In this document: positions 24,703-31,267 of the stretch, piece by piece
How the letters are laid out: every line of letters begins with the position of its first letter
How positions within the stretch are numbered: position 1 is the stretch's first letter
Virus record (IMG/VR): IMGVR_UViG_3300045019_000151
Location: 1 to 45,818 of that record
Reading direction: 5' to 3' (one strand)
DNA length: 45,818 nt
Source: a virus
Notes under the pieces: generated by a model
Told to the model about the DNA's origin: nothing
The model's input: the letters and a program-made list of their open reading frames with translations, nothing else
Database searches by the model: none
Program-made: the position numbers and the translations under genes

Positions 24703-25281
24703 TCACTCGTCATTATTGGACGGAAATAAGTTGTAGGGAGGAATTCTATTCCGTTCTTTCCGTGAGTCAAGAACTTTCTTCAACGCATCTTCAGCGTCTT
24801 GCAATTCGTCGCTTAGAAACCTCGCCGGCCATAGCCTGATTCGCAAGCGACGGCAAATGATCGCAGGCGGCTTGTTCTCGACGTAATGCCAAAGGAGCAG
24901 GTTCTTGATCCTGAATGGCTGGATGCGCCATGCATCATTCACGGCCAGCGCATCTTCAACATCGATGAGTGGCTGCTCAGGCCCGCTGCTCACAAGGCCA
25001 AGGGCAGCCTTTCGAAGACGATCGCAGATGGCGCCAGTCATGCAGTCAGCGCCGCCATAGTTGCCGCCACGTGACCAGCGCGCCCAGTTGTCCAGGCGCT
25101 GGCGGATGGACGATTCAGCGACAGCGCTGGTCTGCCTGCGTTGATCCGCTTGGCGCCGAGCTGCTGCCGCCTCCTGCTTGACCTCGACGTATTCATCGAT
25201 GGGCGCCGCCGGCCGGGCAGGGGAGGTCCGTCGCCAGCCCAGCGACAGGGTTTCCTTCCGAGGCTTTGCCTTGTCGAGCAC
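24703..25281 (-). CDS. Probable late antiterminator (Q-like)
   Basis: 192 residues. Position is decisive: it is the last gene of the early leftward operon, immediately before the terminator that precedes the late genes. The C-terminal half (FRIKNLLLWHYVENKPPAII followed by CRRLRIRLWPARFLSDEL) resembles the sigma-region-4-like helix-turn-helix of Q-type antitermination proteins, and the middle RQRLDNWARWSRGGNYGG is like the N-terminal region of phage Q/RinA-type regulators. It should let RNA polymerase read through the terminators in the late operon. Assigned by pattern and place, not by a full match. Confidence 0.6.
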   Translation of the reverse strand: MLDKAKPRKETLSLGWRRTSPARPAAPIDEYVEVKQEAAAARRQADQRRQTSAVAESSIRQRLDNWARWSRGGNYGGADCMTGAICDRLRKAALGLVSSGPEQPLIDVEDALAVNDAWRIQPFRIKNLLLWHYVENKPPAIICRRLRIRLWPARFLSDELQDAEDALKKVLDSRKERNRIPPYNLFPSNNDE

Positions 25282-25814
25282 TAAGCCGCCTCCTGGAAGA
25301 GATCGGGACCGGCAGCTTTGCGCTTCTTCGCCTTCGGCTTTTCCGGCATGACCAGCGTGCCAGCTTCGGACGAAATGGCATAGGCCAGGATTGCCAGCGC
25401 ATCGGCGTGGTTGTCGTCAACGGGGTTGAAGCCTTTGGCCCGGGCGGTCGCGATCATGGCGTCCTTCTTCGCATTACCCATGCCTGTCCAATGCCGCTTG
25501 ATCGTGCCTACATTCACCGGCCTGCAAAGTATGCGGTTCGCTGCGCACCAGGCTTCGACATGCGCGAGGAATCCGCCGTACGCATGCGATGCATCGAGAC
25601 TGCTGTGGTGCTTCACGTCCTCGTAGTACACGGCATGGATCTCATCGACAGAACGCCGGGTATCGCTCAACCACTGGCGGAAGGCAAGCCAGCGCTGTCC
25701 GTAGCCGCCGCATGCCTTCGGCGAGAACGATTCGCTGCCGCCTCGGATCGTGCCGTCGCGCGTGCCAAGTGCCCATCCGGTGGTGGTGCCAAGGTCAAGG
25801 GCCAAGATGTTCAT
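25281..25814 (-). CDS. RuvC-like Holliday junction resolvase
   Basis: 177 residues with the RNase H-like fold motifs of RuvC-type resolvases: LALDLGTTTGWALG (D7), the acidic E of VYYEDVKHHSS (about E65), and the C-terminal acidic pair in NPVDDNHADALAI. IKRHWTGMGNAKKDAMI is the conserved basic/helical segment. It resolves branched DNA before packaging. One-base overlap (25814) with the next gene; it overlaps the Q-like gene start by 1 bp. Confidence 0.88.
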   Translation of the reverse strand: MNILALDLGTTTGWALGTRDGTIRGGSESFSPKACGGYGQRWLAFRQWLSDTRRSVDEIHAVYYEDVKHHSSLDASHAYGGFLAHVEAWCAANRILCRPVNVGTIKRHWTGMGNAKKDAMIATARAKGFNPVDDNHADALAILAYAISSEAGTLVMPEKPKAKKRKAAGPDLFQEAA

Positions 25815-26005
25815 CAGTGCACCGCCTTCCGGTCGAACGCGTCAACGTCAAAGAACTGCACGAACGTGACATGGACTGGTTTGCCGGCGCGCTCGACCAT
25901 GATGGCGCGTACCGCATCGAGCACTAGGCGCAAAGCCAGTTCGTCGCTGGCGTTATCGAAGTGCTTTGCCGCTTCCAGCAAGCGGCGGCTGTTGATCGTG
26001 CTCAT
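25814..26005 (-). CDS. Unknown 63-aa early protein
   Basis: A helical protein starting MSTINSRRLLEAAKHFDNAS, ending VQFFDVDAFDRKAVH. The start at 26005 is supported by GGAGACTCTGCA; a longer frame is possible but lacks a site. Located in the early operon between RuvC and another unknown gene. No family recognised. Confidence 0.65.
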   Translation of the reverse strand: MSTINSRRLLEAAKHFDNASDELALRLVLDAVRAIMVERAGKPVHVTFVQFFDVDAFDRKAVH

Positions 26006-26439
26006 TGCAGAGTCTCCGGGAGATGGTTGTTGATCTTTGCCCACGAATCCGGGGCTAGGGTTTGCTGTTTCGGTGGCGCTGGATCGCGGACAGCACAGGC
26101 CTGCTCGATTTCCTTCTCAAGCCGGAACAGCCAGTTCGCGACCAGCTCGCCCTGCTTGTGCGCGAGATCCTCGCGGCTGTTCGACCGGATGACGTGCTGC
26201 GCCAGTCGATATCCGTCCGGCCACTGGTCGGTGCCATAGGTCGCCCGCACTCCGCGGATGGCGCTTACCAGCCAGTTGAGTCGGTTGAGCTCGTTCGTGA
26301 CCTGCTGCCACTGGCTGGCTTCCTTCCCGAAGTGAAACCAGCAAATCCAGTCGCCGCCACTGGTGCTGTGGGACATGGTGCCGAGCATCGGGCAACCGAA
26401 CGCGGCACAGTCGCAGGATTTGCGGTTGACGTCGTTCAT
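26002..26439 (-). CDS. Unknown 145-aa early protein
   Basis: Begins MNDVNRKSCDCAAFGCPMLG; the C9-D-C11 and C16 cysteines near the start suggest a small zinc- or metal-binding site (inference). The middle is helical and rich in tryptophan (GGDWICWFHFGKEASQWQQV, then WPDGYRLAQHVIRSNSRED). Both ends overlap neighbours by 4 bp. Common type of phage early protein without a known function. Confidence 0.65.
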   Translation of the reverse strand: MNDVNRKSCDCAAFGCPMLGTMSHSTSGGDWICWFHFGKEASQWQQVTNELNRLNWLVSAIRGVRATYGTDQWPDGYRLAQHVIRSNSREDLAHKQGELVANWLFRLEKEIEQACAVRDPAPPKQQTLAPDSWAKINNHLPETLQ

Positions 26440-27470
26440 GCGGCTTTACCTCCCTGGCGCTTTTGCAGCTCAGCCTCGATGCGATCGGCATAGTCGCGGT
26501 AGCTCTCGCCCGTGCGCGCCATCATGCCGAGGCTGCGGCCCATCTTGTCGATGCCGGATTCGGATCTTTTCCATGCCCAGTTATCGGCCTTGGGCTTCGG
26601 CTCCGGCGGATTGATCTCACGCTCAACGATGTTCTCCAGGTAGCGGACCGGGATGCGTTCGTTCGGCTTCGCGCGCTTTGCCTTCTCGACGGCGAGCTCC
26701 AGCACTTCGTCGGTCACCTTTGGGTTGTTCGCCCAGGTCAGGCACACAAGGGGGTTCTGCGATGTGGCATCGATTCCCTTCGCTCGCAGGAGGATTGCGA
26801 TCTGAACGCTTCTCGCAGGGGGCTGATCGTCGCCGATTTCGTTGACGCCAACTACGGTTGAAGCACGAGATGGTGTTTCAGGTTTTGTAGTTAACTGTCT
26901 ACTGTCCACTGTCCCTATCCACTGTCCACTGTCTACTGTCAGAGCGTTTTCCGCCGGATTTCCAACGTCTGTCCTTTGGACATTTGGGTTTTGTCCGTCG
27001 GACAAATCGTCTTTGTCCTCAGGACATTCGTCAGGTTTTCGTCCTGCGTCCGCCAGCTTTTTGGCTTCGCGCTCCTGTGCTTTCCGCAGCCTTTCCGCCT
27101 CTTTCTTTTCGCGATACTTCACTCGTCCTTGCCAAGCCTCATTTGCTTTTTCGGACACGACAGGGTGATACAGCCGACCGTCTTGACACTTGACCCAGCC
27201 ACGCAGGGCGCCTGGTCGGACTTTTTTCCATTCCTTCACCACGCGGCCAAAGCCTGCGTACTGGGAAAGGACAATGTCATCATCGGGCAGGCTGCCGGCC
27301 GGTACTTGATGCCATGAGGCGCACCAGAGAAGAACCGCACATCTGAATTCGTCACCAGATGAAACTGCTGCAATATCGCTGTCACGAAGGCGCACGACAT
27401 CAAGCGGCATAAAAGGGAAATCCCGCAGATCACAATCGGCCGGTGTTAGGGGTTCAGGAAGATCAGGCAC
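26436..27470 (-). CDS. Replication initiator, DUF1376 family
   Basis: 344 residues. Residues about 16-110 (DFPFMPLDVVRLRDSDIAAV, VLLWCASWHQVPAGSLPDDD, GRVVKEWKKVRPGALRGWVK) form a DUF1376 domain, common in phage replication initiators. A long charged linker (AEERLRKAQEREAKKLADAG-like) precedes a C-terminal helical domain (EVLELAVEKAKRAKPNERIP, WAWKRSESGIDKMGRSLG). The gene contains internal origin-like repeats (26894-27026), as in lambda O. No helicase or DnaC-like partner is visible beside it. Confidence 0.75.
   Translation of the reverse strand: MPDLPEPLTPADCDLRDFPFMPLDVVRLRDSDIAAVSSGDEFRCAVLLWCASWHQVPAGSLPDDDIVLSQYAGFGRVVKEWKKVRPGALRGWVKCQDGRLYHPVVSEKANEAWQGRVKYREKKEAERLRKAQEREAKKLADAGRKPDECPEDKDDLSDGQNPNVQRTDVGNPAENALTVDSGQWIGTVDSRQLTTKPETPSRASTVVGVNEIGDDQPPARSVQIAILLRAKGIDATSQNPLVCLTWANNPKVTDEVLELAVEKAKRAKPNERIPVRYLENIVEREINPPEPKPKADNWAWKRSESGIDKMGRSLGMMARTGESYRDYADRIEAELQKRQGGKAA
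26894..26940. repeat. Heptad direct repeats inside the replication gene
   Basis: ACTGT occurs at 26894, 26901, 26908, then 26921, 26928 and 26935: two blocks of three at exact 7-bp steps separated by 13 bp. They form the left half of a probable origin of replication, next to the palindromes at 26948-27026. Confidence 0.75.
26948..27026. repeat. Four palindromic iterons, probable origin of replication
   Basis: Palindromes TGTCC-TTT-GGACA (centre 26976), TTGTCC-GTC-GGACAA (centre 26998) and TGTCC-TCA-GGACA (centre 27020), plus a shorter TCC-GCC-GGA at centre 26954. All centres are exactly 22 bp apart, that is two helical turns, which puts them on one DNA face, as in lambda-type iterons read by an O-like initiator. 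Confidence 0.75.
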
Positions 27471-27477
27471 GGTGCAC

Positions 27478-27672
27478 TCACCTTGATGTTATGCCAGCTT
27501 GGCTTTGAGTCCATTCAGCGAGCGTTTTCCAATCGATACGGCGCTCGATTGCCTTTTGCCATGCGGCTGCAGCGTCGGTATGGGGTGGATAGGGGCAATC
27601 GGTCTCGCCGCGCTGAATGGCGTAGAAGGCGCGACGCTCAAGCTCCCAACGTGAAATGATTGGTTCGCTCAT
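27478..27672 (-). CDS. Unknown 64-aa early protein
   Basis: Begins MSEPIISRWELERRAFYAIQ and contains DCPYPPHTDAAAAWQKAIER; mostly helical. Four-base overlap with the YdaT-like gene and 7 bp from the DUF1376 gene, so it is co-translated. No recognisable family. Confidence 0.6.
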   Translation of the reverse strand: MSEPIISRWELERRAFYAIQRGETDCPYPPHTDAAAAWQKAIERRIDWKTLAEWTQSQAGITSR

Positions 27673-28250
27673 ACCTTCGCCTTCGCACCCATGACAACCA
27701 TTTCTGATTCGATTGCGACGCGCGCGGCAACCTGAGCCTCGATTGCCTCGGAGATCTCCTTATGTGCGCGCTGCAGTTTGCCCAGGTCGGCGCCGTCCAT
27801 TAGCTCGGTGATCGCCTGGTTTTTCTCCGACTCTTCCTTGAGCATGGCGCGCAAATGGCTGGGCACGTTTAGCCGGCCGGACTTCTCGGTTTCGAGCGAC
27901 CGGAGGCCAAGGCCGAAGCTGGCAAGGTGATCGTTCAGGCAGGCGTTCCGAATATCAGCCGGCATGGCGTGCAGCAGATATTCGATAAAATTCGGCGGGA
28001 TCAGGTTGTTATCTTTGGTCTCGTCGTCCAGCCAGCGCATGACCTTGTCAGCATTGGCTTTCGCGCGCTTAAAGGTGTCGCGTGTCGGCGGGTCGAACTC
28101 GATGCCGATCGCCGCCGGCCCACCGCGACTTTCGAAATCCTCGACGATGCACTGGACGACGGTTTCCCGGCTCCAGTTATTCCGTTTGCGCCACTCTCCA
28201 ACTCCCTCGCGAAGGATGGCTATTAGGGTCTTTTGCGATTCGTGTCGCAT
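27669..28250 (-). CDS. YdaT-like (CII-type) transcription regulator
   Basis: 193 residues. The start MRHESQKTLIAILREGVGEW with WSRETVVQCIVEDFESRGG and the later ANADKVMRWLDDETKDNNLI then FIEYLLHAMPADIRNACLND follow the YdaT pattern, a phage protein that acts as a functional CII equivalent, binding promoter DNA to favour lysogeny. Together with the YdaS-like Cro two genes away this forms the YdaS/YdaT pair. A C-terminal coiled coil (about 150-180) may mediate multimerisation. Confidence 0.65.
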   Translation of the reverse strand: MRHESQKTLIAILREGVGEWRKRNNWSRETVVQCIVEDFESRGGPAAIGIEFDPPTRDTFKRAKANADKVMRWLDDETKDNNLIPPNFIEYLLHAMPADIRNACLNDHLASFGLGLRSLETEKSGRLNVPSHLRAMLKEESEKNQAITELMDGADLGKLQRAHKEISEAIEAQVAARVAIESEMVVMGAKAKV

Positions 28251-28323
28251 GATTTATTGCCTCTGTTCAAATAATCTTGCTGCATCAACTACAGCGGGGG
28301 GAAGGGATGGAAAGCGTAGGCGG

Positions 28324-28761
28324 TTATAAAGGGGGTGGCGCTGCAGGGTCCGACGAAGTCGTCTCGATCATGCCGAGAACCTCGAACCCCGGCAGCATGC
28401 CGATCGCCGCGACTGCCGCGCGAGCTCGGATTGCTGCAGCCGTCACAGCGTCGAGCGCAGCGACCGCGCGTTCAGCCGGTGGAATGACCGAGCCGGCCAG
28501 CACGCCGACGAGTTCAGAAATGGGCGCATCGAGGCGCGGCAGATCTTCGGCCGGCGCGGCGGGTTCGTCAGGCGGGGCAGTTTTCACGAACTCGCCGTAC
28601 AAATTGACGTGCGCGGCTTCGCCCGGGAACGGGCTGAATGTCATCACGGTGCGCCGGACCGGGCAGGGCTCGACCAGGATCGGGGCGAACCGACCGCCCG
28701 GCGCTTTCCACCAATACCAGCCAGGCTCGGTGACCTGGTCGGCGTTGAGTAGGGCGGTCAT
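28324..28761 (-). CDS. Unknown early protein between Cro and YdaT-like
   Basis: 145 residues. MTALLNADQVTEPGWYWWKA, then GGRFAPILVEPCPVRRTVMT and GEFVKTAPPDEPAAP resemble the early small phage proteins with an N-terminal W-Y-W-containing beta module, followed by an alanine-rich helical part. Its start overlaps the Cro gene stop by 4 bp, which supports this strand over the antisense plus-strand frame at 28277-28861. The stretch from 28251 to 28323 holds no gene. Confidence 0.6.
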   Translation of the reverse strand: MTALLNADQVTEPGWYWWKAPGGRFAPILVEPCPVRRTVMTFSPFPGEAAHVNLYGEFVKTAPPDEPAAPAEDLPRLDAPISELVGVLAGSVIPPAERAVAALDAVTAAAIRARAAVAAIGMLPGFEVLGMIETTSSDPAAPPPL

Positions 28762-28997
28762 GGCGATACCTGCTGATCGTTTCCGGAAGCGGTCGGCGAC
28801 GACGAACCCAATGCTGCAGCAATCTCGGCCTCTTCAAAAACGTCAGGGCGTGCAAGCTTAAGAAACTTTAGCTGCGCTCTGGGAATTCCAGTTTTTCGCC
28901 AATCCGAGACTGATGGCGGCTTAACGTCGCATAGGCGGGCAGTCTCGGATGTGCCCCCAAGCCGGTCGATGATGGTGTTCGCGAGTAGAGTATCCAT
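28758..28997 (-). CDS. YdaS-like Cro-type repressor
   Basis: 79 residues. MDTLLANTIIDRLGGTSETA, then VKPPSVSDWRKTGIPRAQLK is the YdaS-type helix-turn-helix that acts as Cro. It is divergent from the CI-like repressor, which defines the genetic switch. A longer start at 29015 overlaps the operator; I chose 28997. The predicted promoter P_R (29005-29033) would place its RNA start at or next to this ATG, so the message may be leaderless, as is known for lambda cI from P_RM. Confidence 0.75.
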   Translation of the reverse strand: MDTLLANTIIDRLGGTSETARLCDVKPPSVSDWRKTGIPRAQLKFLKLARPDVFEEAEIAAALGSSSPTASGNDQQVSP

Positions 28998-29004
28998 GCG
29001 CCTC

Positions 29005-29033
29005 ATTTTAGGCATGCCTAACTATTCACGCAA
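29005..29033 (-). promoter_or_regulatory. Leftward early promoter P_R with operator
   Basis: On the minus strand: TTGCGT (29028-29033), 17-bp spacer, TAAAAT (29005-29010). The operator TTAGGCATGCCTAA (29008-29021) covers the spacer and part of the -10. It drives Cro, YdaT-like, replication and later genes. Confidence 0.75.
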
Positions 29034-29079
29034 GATAATTTTAGGCTTAACTAAACAGAAAACATTTAGGATTGCCTAA
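29008..29079. promoter_or_regulatory. Three switch operators between Cro and CI
   Basis: Three 14-bp sites match TTAGGNNNNNCTAA: TTAGGCATGCCTAA (29008-29021, perfect palindrome), TTAGGCTTAACTAA (29041-29054) and TTAGGATTGCCTAA (29066-29079). The third ends on the A of the CI start codon, so the repressor may control its own translation and transcription. Centre spacings are 33 and 25 bp. Confidence 0.8.
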
Positions 29080-29783
29080 TGTCTAACTGGAAAAAAAGAT
29101 TAAAACAGGCGCGCGAAGCGAAGGGGTTAAGCAAAACCGCCTTCGCTAAAGCCATTCCCGTTTCCAATCCAACAGTTACTGACTGGGAGAAAAGCGTCGA
29201 AGACGGAGGGATCCATGAAATCACTGGGCCTAAACTCATTAAGGTATGTGAAGTTCTGGGGATCAGTGCTCAGTGGCTGCTACATGGAACCAGCCAAGGA
29301 CGAGATACTTCTCTCCCAAGCAGGCAAACCATTGACGTGAACGTGGAGCCAGGGCCCGACCTTAGAAGAGAAAGAATGTATCCGGTGATATCTTGGGTTC
29401 AAGCAGGGAAGTGGACTGAGCTTTGCGAAAACTTTGAGCCGGCCGAATCGACTGAGTGGCGGTACTGCCACAAAGACTTGGGGAAGTGTGGGTATGTGCT
29501 GCGAGTTAAGGGCCATTCCATGACCGCGCCGCAAGGGCAGCCATATAGTTTCCCAGAGGGGATGCTGCTTTTCGTAAATCCTGATCAAGAGGCGCTACCC
29601 GGCAAGTTCGTCATCGTCCGCAGAGACGCTACCAACGAAGCGACCTTTAAAAAATTCGTGCTTGTAGATGGAGATCCTTATCTTGAGGCGCTCAACCCAA
29701 CTTGGCCGAACGTTTACATGAAATTTGAGCGGACAGACAAGATTTGCGGCGTTGTCATGCATGCCGGTTTTGACATGCCATGA
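29079..29783 (+). CDS. cI: Self-cleaving phage repressor (CI-like, S24 peptidase)
   Basis: 234 residues. N-terminal helix-turn-helix at about 13-40 (GLSKTAFAKAIPVSNPTVTD), then a linker, then an S24 LexA-type protease: cleavage site A109-G110 in SWVQAGKW, catalytic S147 in KGHSMTA, K191 in TFKKFVLVDG. RecA activation after DNA damage should trigger self-cleavage and induction. It keeps the two lytic promoters silent through the palindromic operators at 29008-29079 and 30472-30519. The ribosome site is weak and overlaps the third operator. Confidence 0.92.
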   Translation: MSNWKKRLKQAREAKGLSKTAFAKAIPVSNPTVTDWEKSVEDGGIHEITGPKLIKVCEVLGISAQWLLHGTSQGRDTSLPSRQTIDVNVEPGPDLRRERMYPVISWVQAGKWTELCENFEPAESTEWRYCHKDLGKCGYVLRVKGHSMTAPQGQPYSFPEGMLLFVNPDQEALPGKFVIVRRDATNEATFKKFVLVDGDPYLEALNPTWPNVYMKFERTDKICGVVMHAGFDMP

Positions 29784-29818
29784 GGATGGCTTTTTCAAAA
29801 TACAAAGAATTGGCTGAA

Positions 29819-29847
29819 TTGTAAACTTCCTGCATAGAGCTTAGAAT
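29819..29847 (+). promoter_or_regulatory. Candidate promoter for the membrane cargo gene
   Basis: TTGTAA (29819-29824) and TAGAAT (29842-29847) with a 17-bp spacer. There is no repressor operator here, so this gene could be expressed in the lysogen. Confidence 0.5.
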
Positions 29848-29908
29848 GGATAAGAAAAATCACGTCCCCCCTCGTCCAGCCCCTGCACCTCCGCCACCCA
29901 GACCGTAG

Positions 29909-30373
29909 ATGAAACCGACACGCTTCGATAGCCTCTTTGCCGCTTACTACGGTCGCCGCTTCTCAATGGTGGAAGCGAGGTTATGGGGTCGAATATCTTT
30001 TTTATTTTCTTTTGTTGAAGCTGTAACTGGAACAGTCGCGTTCTCAGCATGGCTATCAAAGAGCCCCGACCTCGCATCAACCATGGGCTTAGTCATCGCA
30101 ATATCGGTGACAGCAAATCAAGCGATCAAGCCAAAGGAGAAATCCATGGCCCAAGAATTCATGAAGCAAAAATTCGGTGCGATTATTGAGGATGAGTCAA
30201 AACTGTCCGATGACGAACTTGCGTCACGAGTTGCGGCGCTTCAAAACGAGCCCGGATCTGAGATCGAGGCACTTCGCGATCCAGTCTATGTACAAACAGC
30301 ACAAGAATTAGGGTGTAGCCACGCACCCATCCCGCTTACCTTTTGGCAGAAATTCATCAACGCGATAGCCTAA
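29909..30373 (+). CDS. Two-helix membrane cargo protein next to the repressor
   Basis: 154 residues. Two hydrophobic helices at about 27-48 (RISFLFSFVEAVTGTVAFSA) and 56-74 (STMGLVIAISVTANQAI), then a helical, charged cytoplasmic part with ESKLSDDELASRVAALQNE. No strong family match; overall it looks like SLATT-type or superinfection-exclusion morons of prophages. There is no ribosome site before ATG 29909. Instead a proline-rich in-frame stretch (from ATG 29846) ends with TAG directly before it, so coupling or read-through is likely. Followed by a good terminator. Confidence 0.55.
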   Translation: MKPTRFDSLFAAYYGRRFSMVEARLWGRISFLFSFVEAVTGTVAFSAWLSKSPDLASTMGLVIAISVTANQAIKPKEKSMAQEFMKQKFGAIIEDESKLSDDELASRVAALQNEPGSEIEALRDPVYVQTAQELGCSHAPIPLTFWQKFINAIA

Positions 30374-30419
30374 GCCAAAACGAAGCATCCCGAATCCTCG
30401 CCCCCCCGCTCTCTCTTCT

Positions 30420-30441
30420 GCCCCGCACGTCGGGGCTTTTT
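30420..30441 (+). terminator. Rho-independent terminator after the repressor unit
   Basis: GCCCCG and CGGGGC flank a 5-nt loop followed by TTTTT on the plus strand. It ends the lysogenic unit and insulates the early rightward promoter just after it. Confidence 0.85.
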
Positions 30442-30471
30442 ATCGTTCACACCTCAATCGATCTCCCATAT

Positions 30472-30522
30472 TTAGGTTTGCCTAAAATATTCCTTGACGT
30501 CTTAATTAGGCATGCCTAATAT
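30472..30522 (+). promoter_or_regulatory. Rightward early promoter with two operators
   Basis: TTGACG (30494-30499), 17-bp spacer, TAATAT (30517-30522). The operator TTAGGCATGCCTAA (30506-30519) covers the spacer and -10, at the same position as in P_R; another operator, TTAGGTTTGCCTAA (30472-30485), lies 8 bp before the -35. It drives the recombination-integration operon. Confidence 0.85.
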
Positions 30523-30568
30523 AAGCGGCATGTAGGCACCAAATGTGAACCGACCACCGGGAGATTCC

Positions 30569-30859
30569 ATGCAGCAAACCATCCAGATCAAAGGCACCAT
30601 CTGCGTCAGCAGCCAGCACGGCCAATTCATGTTTTTCCATGGCGATGTCGACGGCGGCGATTACGGCTACATCCCAGTCTGCAAGCACACCATCGAGCTG
30701 CCGATGCCTGCCGACTTCCATCCTGCTGTCGCCGAGGCGGCCGCGCTCGAGCGGAAGCTGAAGGCCGTCGAGAGAGAGCACGCCCACCAAGTGCGCACCA
30801 TCAAGGACCGTATCGCCAGCCTGCGCTGCATCGAGAACTCGCCGACAGAAACGGCATGA
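30569..30859 (+). CDS. Unknown early protein, first gene of the rightward operon
   Basis: 96 residues. MQQTIQIKGTICVSSQHGQF and DYGYIPVCKHTIELPMPADF form a beta-rich N-terminus; residues about 50-80 (EAAALERKLKAVEREHAHQV) are coiled coil. Start ATG 30569 is supported by GGGAGATTCC; a GTG 24 bp upstream is not. Just behind the repressed promoter, so expressed at once on induction. No known family. Confidence 0.65.
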   Translation: MQQTIQIKGTICVSSQHGQFMFFHGDVDGGDYGYIPVCKHTIELPMPADFHPAVAEAAALERKLKAVEREHAHQVRTIKDRIASLRCIENSPTETA

Positions 30860-31047
30860 GCCGTATCGACTCCGCCGCTGAGCTTCACAGCGACCGCCTC
30901 TGGGACGAAATCTGCCGCGAAGAGGAAGAGGCGCGCGCCGCGGAAGAGATGGGCATGACCGTGCAGCAGCTGCGCGACCACATCGAGCGTGAGCGCGGCG
31001 AAACGGCGATCGACGCCTTCGAATGCGACCGAATTTTTCAGGACTGA
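30856..31047 (+). CDS. Unknown 63-aa early protein
   Basis: Acidic, helical protein (MSRIDSAAELHSDRLWDEIC, EEEEARAAEEMGMTVQQLRD) that starts in an ATGAG overlap with the preceding gene. It could be a small inhibitor or coat protein, but nothing supports a specific role. Confidence 0.6.
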   Translation: MSRIDSAAELHSDRLWDEICREEEEARAAEEMGMTVQQLRDHIERERGETAIDAFECDRIFQD

Positions 31048-31049
31048 CT

Positions 31050-31181
31050 ATGAAATTCATCATCAAGATCAAGACCTCGACCGGCGTCTATTCCCGCGTG
31101 GTCATTGGCAGCCGCGACATGCTGATGGATGCGGCATACGACGACGGCGCCATGGGCGTCACTCTGCTCACGCTGCCATGA
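31050..31181 (+). CDS. Unknown 43-aa early protein
   Basis: 43 residues, MKFIIKIKTSTGVYSRVVIG and DAAYDDGAMGVTLLTLP, beta-rich. It starts 2 bp after the preceding stop and its stop overlaps the next start by 4 bp. Conserved-looking small early phage protein; function unknown. Confidence 0.5.
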   Translation: MKFIIKIKTSTGVYSRVVIGSRDMLMDAAYDDGAMGVTLLTLP

Positions 31182-31267
31182 AAGTCTTTTATTTCTACTG
31201 CTTTTATCGCTCAAGTAGCTACGGCCGCCGCGAGTCCCTTCAACGCTCTTGGAGAAATCGTAAATGA
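31178..31267 (+). CDS. Unknown 29-aa peptide coupled to recT
   Basis: A 29-codon frame MKVFYFYCFYRSSSYGRRES, then LQRSWRNRK. ATGA overlaps on both sides (31178-31181 and 31264-31267) link it to the flanking genes. The basic, aromatic peptide might be real or act only for translational coupling into recT, which has GGAG ten bases before its start. Confidence 0.4.
   Translation: MKVFYFYCFYRSSSYGRRESLQRSWRNRK

Noticed and set aside
26894-27026. Possible CRISPR array
   Set aside because: Repeat units are 7 and 13-17 bp with no spacers of regular 30-bp size; they fit an origin.
28277-28861. Plus-strand frame of 194 codons
   Set aside because: Serine/alanine/threonine-rich antisense frame; the minus gene couples to Cro by a 4-bp overlap and is preferred.
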